From an uncultured Lachnospiraceae bacterium (GTDB lineage Bacteria; Bacillota; Clostridia; Lachnospirales; Lachnospiraceae): 8,745 nucleotides of DNA. The notes under the pieces were generated by a model, which saw nothing but the letters and a program-made list of their open reading frames with translations, did no database searches and had not been told where the DNA came from. This document shows positions 1 through 7,386 of this stretch, in pieces. Both the position numbers and the translations under genes were made by a program. The stretch lies in contig CAMWWJ010000131.1 of assembly GCA_947177925.1 (NCBI GenBank), positions 1 through 8,745 of the forward strand, written 5' to 3'. The first letter of the stretch is position 1; the number at the start of each line of letters is the position of its first letter.

Positions 1-1228
1 CATTGATATCGGAAATCAGGCTTTCTAAGCGCATGACACCGCCATCCCTTGTCTTAAAGGGCTTTCCATCCTTGCCGTTCATGGTGCCGAATCCTAAGAA
101 TCTTAAATCGGTATCTCCTTCTACCAGCTTTGTTTTTTTAGCGCATCGGAATACTTGTTCAAAGTACAGCTCCTGTCTTTTATCTACCACATAAATAAGC
201 TGATCCGGATGAATTTCTTCCATTCGCTCCATAATGGTTGCAAGATCCGTAGTATTGTATAAAGAAGCGCCGTCTGACTTTAAAATCATACAGGGCGGAA
301 TTTCCTTGGTATCCGTTTCTTCCTTTACATCTACCACCAGGGCTCCTTCTGACTCATGGGCATAACCCTCTTTCTTCATATATTCCACCATGCCTGGAAT
401 TCTGTCATGAACATCGGATTCCCCTTTCCAAAGATCAAAATCCACATTCAGATTGGCATAGTTCTTCTTCAGATCCGACACCGATACCTGAATGATATGC
501 TTCCAAAGGGCTCTGTGCCCTCTGACACCGTTTTGCAGCTTATAGGTATCCTCCATGGCACGTTCCTTATAAGCCTTATCCTCCTTGGATTTTCCGCTGG
601 CTGTTGGATAAATTTCTTCCAGCTCAGTAATGGTAAAAGGCGGCTCCTTTGGATATTCTCCCGTGTAAGCCTCATCGAAATAAACAAGCTCCGGCTGTCT
701 TTCCTTTAATTCGGTAATGATAAGCCCCATTTGAAGCCCCCAGTCTCCCAAATGAATATCACCGATGACTTCATGTCCCACGTAACGGGCAATGCGTTTA
801 ATGCTCTCCCCGATAATGGCAGAACGCAGATGCCCTACGTGAAGAGGCTTTGCCACATTTGGCCCGCCGTAGTCAATGACGATTTTTTTCACCTTTTCCG
901 GCTTCTTAAGACCGAATTTGTCACTTGCTTCCATTTCCTTTAAGTAAGCTGTAACAAACCCTTCTTTTACCTTTAAGTTCAAAAAGCCCGGCATAACGGC
1001 GGTTACCTCTGAAAATATCTCGCTGTCTGTGAGTTTTTCCGCCACTTCATTTGCTATCATAATGGGAGCCTTTTTATAGGTTTTTGCTCCTGCCATGGCC
1101 CCGTTACACTGATATTCACAAAGATCAGGACGATTGGACAGGGATACCTTTCCAAGCTCTCTGTCATAGCCTGCTTCTTCAAATGCTTTTTTCATTTCTT
1201 CTGAAATCAGATCCAGTATTTTTTTCAT
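1..1228 (-). CDS. argS: Arginyl-tRNA synthetase, 3'-truncated by window edge
   Basis: This gene encodes the cytoplasmic class I enzyme that joins arginine to tRNA-Arg using ATP. Translation from ATG 1228 gives 409 residues with no internal stop seen, and the frame is still open at the left edge. The family is about 560-590 residues, so most of the C-terminal anticodon-binding domain is missing here. The first ~110 residues resemble the N-terminal additional domain of ArgS. The class I HIGH signature appears as HVGH at residues 130-133, within GGPNVAKPLHVGHLRS. The KMSKS loop is replaced by MNGKDGKPFKTRDGG (from residue 383), as is usual in ArgS enzymes that lack a canonical KMSKS. The start lies 5 nt after the queH stop, and its ribosome site (AAGGAAAGGAAG, 1239-1250) is inside the end of queH, so translation is probably coupled. 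No T-box leader or separate promoter is visible. Identification is secure. Confidence 0.96.
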   Translation of the reverse strand, partial: MKKILDLISEEMKKAFEEAGYDRELGKVSLSNRPDLCEYQCNGAMAGAKTYKKAPIMIANEVAEKLTDSEIFSEVTAVMPGFLNLKVKEGFVTAYLKEMEASDKFGLKKPEKVKKIVIDYGGPNVAKPLHVGHLRSAIIGESIKRIARYVGHEVIGDIHLGDWGLQMGLIITELKERQPELVYFDEAYTGEYPKEPPFTITELEEIYPTASGKSKEDKAYKERAMEDTYKLQNGVRGHRALWKHIIQVSVSDLKKNYANLNVDFDLWKGESDVHDRIPGMVEYMKKEGYAHESEGALVVDVKEETDTKEIPPCMILKSDGASLYNTTDLATIMERMEEIHPDQLIYVVDKRQELYFEQVFRCAKKTKLVEGDTDLRFLGFGTMNGKDGKPFKTRDGGVMRLESLISDIN

Positions 1229-1233
1229 GAATT

Positions 1234-1893
1234 TTATTCTTCCTTTCCTTTATTCCTTTGTCTGTCTCTTTTTGAAAATACACAGCCGCAGTAATCCTGC
1301 CTGTATAAATCATATTCCCCGGACAGTAAAACGGACTTCTTATACCCGTCCTTTTTCTTAAAATCGGAGGGGAGGTATGAAATCCCATATTCCTCTCCCA
1401 TTCTTTCTCCAATCTCATTAAGCCATTTGGCATTTTTCATAGGGCTTATGGACAATGTGGTGGTAAAATAGTCAAAGCCCTGCTCTTTTCCGTAAAAGGC
1501 CGCTTCCCTTAAGCGCATTTCATAGCACAGATAGCAGCGCTCTCCCCCTTCCCTGTCAGCCTCATGTCCTTTTACAAGCCCGAAAAAGCTTTCCGGTCTG
1601 TAATCCCCTTCCTGAAAAGAAATCGGAAAGACACTTCCCTTTTCTAAGCTGCCATCTTCCCCGGCTTCCTCATTGAGCCTTAAAATAAATCGCTTCTGCT
1701 CCTCCACCCGTTTTTTGTATTCCCCATCCTCTGTAATATTAGGATTGTAGTAAAAAACGGTGATTTTAAAAAACTCCCGCAGACAGTTAAGAACATAGCT
1801 GCTGCATGGCGCGCAGCAGCTATGTAAAAAGAGACTTTTTCCCCGTTCACTATTCTGTTGTAGTATCTTCTCCATCATCATCTGATAATTCAA
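1234..1893 (-). CDS. queH: Epoxyqueuosine reductase QueH (DUF208 family)
   Basis: QueH reduces epoxyqueuosine to queuosine at the wobble base of GUN-anticodon tRNAs. It is an iron-sulfur enzyme unrelated in sequence to the cobalamin-dependent QueG. The family cysteines are all present: CCAPC at residues 26-30 (within LHSCCAPCSSYV), CYLC at 120-123 and CGC at 202-204. The family blocks FDYFTTTLSISP, DFKKKDGYKKS and YRQDYCGC are also there. About 219 residues is normal for QueH. The start is uncertain. I chose TTG 1893 because it gives the N-terminus MNYQ, similar to what I recall of relatives, and because GGTGA lies 5 nt upstream. Alternatives are TTG 1905, GTG 1902 or one of three tandem ATGs at 1881, 1878 and 1875, which have no good ribosome site. 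The 5' end overlaps the phosphodiesterase gene by 44 nt. No preQ1 riboswitch was seen. Function is secure; the start is not. Confidence 0.93.
   Translation of the reverse strand: MNYQMMMEKILQQNSERGKSLFLHSCCAPCSSYVLNCLREFFKITVFYYNPNITEDGEYKKRVEEQKRFILRLNEEAGEDGSLEKGSVFPISFQEGDYRPESFFGLVKGHEADREGGERCYLCYEMRLREAAFYGKEQGFDYFTTTLSISPMKNAKWLNEIGERMGEEYGISYLPSDFKKKDGYKKSVLLSGEYDLYRQDYCGCVFSKRDRQRNKGKEE
1239..1250 (-). promoter_or_regulatory. argS ribosome binding site inside the queH 3' end
   Basis: The purine run AAGGAAAGGAAG ends 10 nt before the argS ATG at 1228. It also encodes the last codons of queH, so ribosomes finishing queH pass over it directly. Confidence 0.6.
1793..1825. repeat. Perfect 13-bp inverted repeat inside queH
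   Basis: The arms 1793-1805 (acatagctgctgc) and 1813-1825 (gcagcagctatgt) are exact reverse complements separated by 7 nt. In the queH transcript they would form a GC-containing hairpin about 70-100 nt after the start. It covers the codons for the HSCCAPCSSYV active-site segment. There is no U-run suitable for a terminator. Part of the symmetry follows from the Cys/Ser codons required by the protein. Confidence 0.75.
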
Positions 1894-4159
1894 TATGATC
1901 ACCAAAATATTTTTCTAAAAATACAATCATGGAAAGAGGCTTGGAATAATAATAGCCCTGTACATATTTACAGCCAAGCTTTCCTAACAGCTCTACCTGT
2001 TCTTTCGTTTCCACACCTTCACAAAGCACCCGGATATTCAACCCCTCCGCCATTTCAATGATTTTCTGTAAAATCCACGTGCTGGACGTAGAGGTTACGG
2101 ACTCGCTGAAGAATTCCCTGTCAATTTTCAGCACGTCAAAGGGAACATCCTTTAACAGATTCAGGGAGGAATAACCGGAACCGAAGTCATCCATGGAAAG
2201 GAGCACTTCCTTTCCTTTCAGCTCCTGGATAATGGTAAGCATCTTATCACGCTCTTCGAAAAATACCGTCTCCGTCACTTCCAGCTCCACCATATTGCTT
2301 GGAACCTGATAACGCTTCAATATCTCTTCCACTTGCTCCACATATCTGGGATTATCCCAAAGCCTTCTGGACTGGTTTACCGAAACCGGAAAAACAGGCA
2401 TACCCGCTCTTTGCAGGTTATGAAGCATACGGCAGACATTTGTCAGCATATAAAAATCCAACTTTTCAATAAAACCATTTCTTTCAAATACCGGTATGAA
2501 CTGATCCGGATAAACAACGCTTCCATCCGGTCTTATCCAGCGCACCAGCGCTTCCGCTCCATAGAGCTCATCTTTTTCAATATTCCACTTGGGCTGGAGA
2601 TACAGCTTGAATTCTCCATCCATAAGAGCCTTATCCATATCCGATTCAATTTTATCGGCCATACGCATATCATTGATGATTTTATCACTGTAGAATGATA
2701 GCAGCTCTTTTTCATTTCCAATCAGTGACTTTCTTGCCACATTTGCCCGGTCAAGAATCTGGTCGATATCCCTGTCGTCATTGCGGATCTGGTAGATTCC
2801 ACATTTCAGCCTAATGGGATAACTGATTCCCGTTTCAATAGCACGGATATTGATGTTATCCGTAAATACCTGTATTTTTGTTTTATAATCATCCTTACTC
2901 TTTAAAAGCACTACAAATTGATCGGAATTCATGCGGACACACAATTCTTTATCCTGAAATGCCTTCTTTCCTTCCATGGAAACGATAGTCAACAGATCAT
3001 CAGCCTTTAAATGGCCATATGCTTCATTGATATAACGGAAATTCAATATATCGAACCTTACTACTGCAAAATTGGTTCTCTTGCTTTCAGCAAGGAGCCT
3101 GCTTGCCTTTTCCTTAAAATAATTCAGGTTCTTTCCTTTTGTAATCGGATCCTCATAGGCCAGCTTCTCAATGGTATTGATATTCCTCCTAAGACAGAAC
3201 CATACATAAATAAGCAGGCAGAGCATAGCAGTCACAATGATCAGAACCGCAGCAACGCTTCGATAGAGCACCGGATAAACCCTCTCATTGAACACCGTTT
3301 CCCGATAGCAGTGGAACAAATAAAACTTCTCCGCCCCTTGTATTTGCTGGCTGGTGGCATACAGCTTTCCACTTTCGGTGGATAAGGTAATCCTGCTGGT
3401 AGTATAATTATTCAGATCCTTCTGCATGGAATCGATTGCTTCTACATTGCCTTTTCCTTTTAAGTCGATTCCTCTTAACAGGTCGAATATATTTTCCTCT
3501 TCTTCCTGCTTTATATCAAATTCCCTGCTCTGGCCTACCAGTATTTCACCACTCATGCCTATGAGAAAGGTGTCCCCGATTTCGTTTAAATACTCAAAGG
3601 CATATCCCTTGAGCACATCCGTCATGGGTTGGAGGCCTACCACTTCGCCCAGCTTTTCTCCTTCAAAAATAACCGGTGCCACATACATGGCAGTGCCCAC
3701 ACCATCTCCTAAGTCATAGTCATTGAACACCATTATTCTTTTTTCCGTCATATACAGCTTTTCTATAGGTTCTTCGCCTCTATGCTTCCTACCTCCGTCT
3801 GCATAATAAGTGGTCCCATCGTTGTCAATAAATACAACCAGTGAAAAATCATTGATATTCTGATATTCGCCAAGCACAAAGAAAATCAATTCCTCATCCG
3901 GCTTTTTCCCGCCTTTTGTCATAACGGAAACGGCCTGTTCCAGTGTTTCCATGGAATGATTCATATGATCGGACATATTTTCCGTGGAAACCGTTAAATG
4001 TTCCTCTATGTTTTGTGTTCTTTCCTCTTCAAAATTTTTCTTTACATCGACAACGTGTAAGATACATATTATGGTACAGATAAGAAGAGCAACAGATCCT
4101 ATAGTAATCACACGGCCAAGAAACTGTTTCTTGGCCAGTTCTTTCCTAACACGAAACAT
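1850..4159 (-). CDS. Cache-type sensor with degenerate GGDEF and intact EAL: c-di-GMP phosphodiesterase
   Basis: This 769-residue inner-membrane protein is predicted to hydrolyse cyclic di-GMP in response to an external signal. Hydrophobic segments at about 16-37 and 299-323 flank an extracellular region of ~260 residues. That region starts with a long helix and has FIDNDGTTYYADGG at 110-123, consistent with a Cache sensor. A GGDEF fold follows (about 330-490). It keeps D370, N378 and G382, but its signature is NSDQF at 411-415, so cyclase activity is unlikely. The EAL domain (about 500-755) keeps the expected residues: E536 (EAL), N595, E627, D657-D658 (DDFGSGYSS), K678, E714 and Q734. The acidic tail (S759-E769) shares DNA with the queH start. 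ATG 4159 has AAGG 10 nt upstream and lies 29 nt after carB, with no terminator or obvious promoter between. The ligand is unknown. The family is certain; the catalytic prediction is an inference from residues. Confidence 0.93.
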   Translation of the reverse strand: MFRVRKELAKKQFLGRVITIGSVALLICTIICILHVVDVKKNFEEERTQNIEEHLTVSTENMSDHMNHSMETLEQAVSVMTKGGKKPDEELIFFVLGEYQNINDFSLVVFIDNDGTTYYADGGRKHRGEEPIEKLYMTEKRIMVFNDYDLGDGVGTAMYVAPVIFEGEKLGEVVGLQPMTDVLKGYAFEYLNEIGDTFLIGMSGEILVGQSREFDIKQEEEENIFDLLRGIDLKGKGNVEAIDSMQKDLNNYTTSRITLSTESGKLYATSQQIQGAEKFYLFHCYRETVFNERVYPVLYRSVAAVLIIVTAMLCLLIYVWFCLRRNINTIEKLAYEDPITKGKNLNYFKEKASRLLAESKRTNFAVVRFDILNFRYINEAYGHLKADDLLTIVSMEGKKAFQDKELCVRMNSDQFVVLLKSKDDYKTKIQVFTDNINIRAIETGISYPIRLKCGIYQIRNDDRDIDQILDRANVARKSLIGNEKELLSFYSDKIINDMRMADKIESDMDKALMDGEFKLYLQPKWNIEKDELYGAEALVRWIRPDGSVVYPDQFIPVFERNGFIEKLDFYMLTNVCRMLHNLQRAGMPVFPVSVNQSRRLWDNPRYVEQVEEILKRYQVPSNMVELEVTETVFFEERDKMLTIIQELKGKEVLLSMDDFGSGYSSLNLLKDVPFDVLKIDREFFSESVTSTSSTWILQKIIEMAEGLNIRVLCEGVETKEQVELLGKLGCKYVQGYYYSKPLSMIVFLEKYFGDHIELSDDDGEDTTTE

Positions 4160-4188
4160 ATACTCTTTTCCTTATCATCCAAACCTGT

Positions 4189-7100
4189 TTATATGGCTGC
4201 TATATCAATTAACGAAAGATTCTGTACATCTGTATTTTCAAGGCTGGTCAACAGCGCATTGGCAGTGTCCAGACTTGTCAAACAATTTACACCTGTCTCT
4301 ATGGCAGTTCTCCGAATCAGGAAGCCATCTCTGGATTTGTCCCGTCCCTGAGTAGGCGTATCAATGACCAGATCGATCTTATGCCCTAAAATAAGGTCCA
4401 TGACTGTAGGCGATTCTTGCTGAATCTTATTCACCTTTCTGGCATTCACTCCCGCTTCCTTTAACGCATTGGCAGTGGAACGAGTTGCATAAATTTTATA
4501 ACCCAGCTTTTCAAATCTTCTTCCGATTTCAATTGCTTCCCCTTTATCCGCATCCTTTACGGTAATAATCAGCTGCTTATGCTTTGGCAGGTCGATTCCT
4601 GCTCCGATAAACGCCTTGTATAAGGCTTCGTTAAAGGTCTTTGCAATTCCTAAGCACTCTCCTGTAGATTTCATTTCCGGCCCTAAGCTGATTTCCGCTC
4701 CCCTGATTTTTTCAAAGGAGAATACGGGCATCTTAATTGCCACATAATCCGCTTCCTTTTGAAGTCCCGGTTCATAACCAAGCCCTCTTATGGTATTGCC
4801 GATAATGACTTTTGTTGCAAGAGGCACGATTGGAATTCCGGTTACCTTGCTGATATAGGGTACTGTACGGGAAGAACGGGGATTTACCTCGATTACATAT
4901 ACTTCTTCGCCGCAAACGATAAACTGAATGTTGATCAGCCCTACTACATGAAGGGCCCTTGCCAGTCTTCTTGTGTATTCCGCAATGGTTTCCTTTACTT
5001 TCTGGCTGATGCTCCTTGCAGGGTATACGGAAATACTGTCACCGGAATGGACGCCGGCACGTTCGATATGCTCCATAATGCCCGGAATCAGTATATCTTC
5101 TCCGTCGCAGACCGCATCCACCTCGATTTCCTTTCCAACCAGATACTTATCTACCAGAATGGGATGATCCTGGGCGATCCGGTTGATGATTTCCATGAAC
5201 TCTTCCACTTCTTCATCAGAAATGGCAATCTGCATTCCCTGGCCTCCCAGTACATAGGAAGGTCGTACAAGCACCGGATAACCTAATTCATTTGCCACCT
5301 TCTTTGCCTCTTCTGCAGTAAATACGGTGCCGCCGGAGGGTCTTGGAATTTGGCATTCCTCTAAAATCTTATCAAACAGCTCCCTGTCTTCCGCCGCATC
5401 CACATTTTCTGCGCTGGTGCCTAATATGGGTACTCCCATCTTCATCAGGCTTTCCGTCAGCTTGATGGCCGTCTGTCCTCCAAACTGTACTACCGCACCA
5501 TCAGGCTTTTCCAGATTGACGATGCTTTCCACATCCTCCGGAGTAAGAGGCTCAAAGTAAAGCTTGTCAGCAATGTCAAAGTCGGTGCTGACCGTTTCCG
5601 GATTGTTATTGACGATAATGGTTTCATAGCCTTCCTTGGCAAAAGCCCAGGTAGCATGTACGGAACAGTAATCAAATTCGATTCCCTGACCGATACGGAT
5701 TGGACCGGAGCCGAGAACAAGCACCTTCTTTTCCGGCTTTGTCTCTACCGCTTCGTTTTCTCCGCCGTATACAGAATAATAATACGGAGTGGAAGCTTCA
5801 AACTCTGCCGCACAGGTATCCACCATTTTATAAACGGCTACGATTCCGTTCTCATAGCGCATCTTCTTGATTTCCTCTTCTTTGATTCCTGTCAGGCGGG
5901 AAATCACATTATCCGGAAACTCTATGCGTTTTGCTTCTTTTAACAGCTCTACAGTAAGAGGTCCTTCCTTTAAGGCATTTTCCATTTCCACAAGGATTGC
6001 CAGCTTATCTATGAACCATGGGTCGATTTTGGTAATGTCATGGATGGTCTCATAATCCATGCCCTTTCGCAATGCCTCTGCAATCACATAAATCCTCTGG
6101 TCATCTACGATTTTCAGTCTTTCCTTCAATTCCTCTAAAGAAAGGCTTGAAAAATCATAGCTTAAGAGGCAGTCCACATGCTGCTCCAAGGAACGGATTG
6201 CCTTCATAAGCGCTCCTTCAAAATTATGACAGATGCTCATAACCTCTCCGGTAGCCTTCATCTGAGTAGTAAGGGTACGTTTTGCTGTAATAAACTTATC
6301 AAAAGGAAGCCTTGGAAGCTTTATCACACAATAGTCCAGCGTAGGCTCAAAACTTGCATAAGTCTTTCCTGTAATGGCATTCTTTATTTCATCCAGCGTA
6401 TAGCCAAGGGCAATCTTTGCCGCCACCTTGGCAATGGGATAGCCGGTTGCCTTGGAAGCCAGTGCAGAAGAACGGCTTACACGGGGATTTACTTCAATGA
6501 CGCAGTATTCAAAGCTGGTGGGATGGAGGGCAAACTGTACGTTACATCCTCCGGTAATCTCCAGCTCGCTGATGATGTTCAAAGCAGAGCTTCTAAGCAT
6601 CTGGTATTCTTTATCCCCTAACGTCTGGGAAGGCGCTACTACGATACTGTCTCCTGTATGTACTCCAACCGGGTCGATATTTTCCATATTACATACGGTA
6701 ATGCAGTTGCCTGCACTATCCCGCATGACTTCATATTCGATTTCCTTCCAGCCTGCTATGCAGCGCTCTACTAAAACCTGTCCTACACGGGAAAGCCTTA
6801 AGCCGTTTTCCAGAATTTCTTCCAGCTCTGTCTGATTGTGGGCAATGCCGCCGCCGGAACCTCCCAATGTATAAGCGGGACGAAGCACTACCGGATAGCC
6901 GATGGAATTGGTAAATGCCACACCGTCTTCTACTGTTTCCACTACAAGGGAAGCAGCACAGGGCTCACCGATCTTTTCCATGGTATCCTTAAATTCCTGA
7001 CGGTCTTCTGCTTTTTTGATGGTAGCTGCAGTGGTTCCCAGTAACTTTACATGATGTTTTGCAAGAAAACCTGACTCTTCCAGCTCCATGCCCAAATTCA

Positions 7101-7386
7101 GGCCTGCCTGTCCCCCAAGGGTAGGAAGCACACTGTCCGGTTTTTCCTTTTCAATCAGCTGTTCTAACACTTTTACGGTCAAAGGCTCGATATATACTTT
7201 ATCCGCAATATCCTTATCAGTCATAATGGTTGCAGGATTGGAATTTACTAAAATGACCTCCACGCCTTCCTCTTTTAAGGAACGGCATGCCTGGGTTCCT
7301 GCATAATCAAATTCTGCTGCCTGTCCGATTACGATTGGACCGGAGCCGATTACTAATACTTTTTTTACATTTGGATTTTTAGGCAT
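4189..7386 (-). CDS. carB: Carbamoyl-phosphate synthase large subunit
   Basis: CarB makes carbamoyl phosphate from bicarbonate, two ATP and ammonia tunnelled from CarA, for pyrimidine and arginine synthesis. The 1065-residue length is normal (E. coli has 1073). Two homologous ATP-grasp halves are visible. The first (about 1-400) begins KVLVIGSGPIVIGQAAEFDY and contains RPAYTLGGSGGG at 169-180. The second (about 554-930) begins KVLVLGSGPIRIGQGIEFDY and contains RPSYVLGGQGMQ at 708-719. Each half has a metal-site segment, EVNPRVSRSS at 298 and EVNPRSSRTV at 833. The linker domain lies between them. The C-terminal ~135 residues form the MGS-like allosteric domain, retaining ATRSTA (967-972) and VNK (985-987), the counterparts of the E. 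coli nucleotide-effector segments. The start ATG overlaps the carA stop by 8 nt (ATGCCTAA), with GGAGG 9 nt upstream, indicating coupled translation and equal subunit supply. No frameshift or missing catalytic motif was seen. Confidence 0.98.
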   Translation of the reverse strand: MPKNPNVKKVLVIGSGPIVIGQAAEFDYAGTQACRSLKEEGVEVILVNSNPATIMTDKDIADKVYIEPLTVKVLEQLIEKEKPDSVLPTLGGQAGLNLGMELEESGFLAKHHVKLLGTTAATIKKAEDRQEFKDTMEKIGEPCAASLVVETVEDGVAFTNSIGYPVVLRPAYTLGGSGGGIAHNQTELEEILENGLRLSRVGQVLVERCIAGWKEIEYEVMRDSAGNCITVCNMENIDPVGVHTGDSIVVAPSQTLGDKEYQMLRSSALNIISELEITGGCNVQFALHPTSFEYCVIEVNPRVSRSSALASKATGYPIAKVAAKIALGYTLDEIKNAITGKTYASFEPTLDYCVIKLPRLPFDKFITAKRTLTTQMKATGEVMSICHNFEGALMKAIRSLEQHVDCLLSYDFSSLSLEELKERLKIVDDQRIYVIAEALRKGMDYETIHDITKIDPWFIDKLAILVEMENALKEGPLTVELLKEAKRIEFPDNVISRLTGIKEEEIKKMRYENGIVAVYKMVDTCAAEFEASTPYYYSVYGGENEAVETKPEKKVLVLGSGPIRIGQGIEFDYCSVHATWAFAKEGYETIIVNNNPETVSTDFDIADKLYFEPLTPEDVESIVNLEKPDGAVVQFGGQTAIKLTESLMKMGVPILGTSAENVDAAEDRELFDKILEECQIPRPSGGTVFTAEEAKKVANELGYPVLVRPSYVLGGQGMQIAISDEEVEEFMEIINRIAQDHPILVDKYLVGKEIEVDAVCDGEDILIPGIMEHIERAGVHSGDSISVYPARSISQKVKETIAEYTRRLARALHVVGLINIQFIVCGEEVYVIEVNPRSSRTVPYISKVTGIPIVPLATKVIIGNTIRGLGYEPGLQKEADYVAIKMPVFSFEKIRGAEISLGPEMKSTGECLGIAKTFNEALYKAFIGAGIDLPKHKQLIITVKDADKGEAIEIGRRFEKLGYKIYATRSTANALKEAGVNARKVNKIQQESPTVMDLILGHKIDLVIDTPTQGRDKSRDGFLIRRTAIETGVNCLTSLDTANALLTSLENTDVQNLSLIDIAAI

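Noticed and set aside
1229..1233. T-box or other leader in front of argS
   Set aside because: There are only 5 nt between queH and argS, so no leader structure can fit.
1793..1825. queH hairpin as an intrinsic terminator
   Set aside because: On the transcribed strand it is not followed by a U-run and it lies inside an intact, conserved coding region.
4160..4188. Separate promoter or terminator between carB and the phosphodiesterase gene
   Set aside because: Only 29 nt are available. They contain a weak ribosome site but no stem-loop and no recognisable -35/-10 pair.
4759..5286. 175-codon plus-strand ORF antisense to carB
   Set aside because: It lies entirely opposite conserved carB sequence and the peptide resembles no family, so it is a shadow frame.
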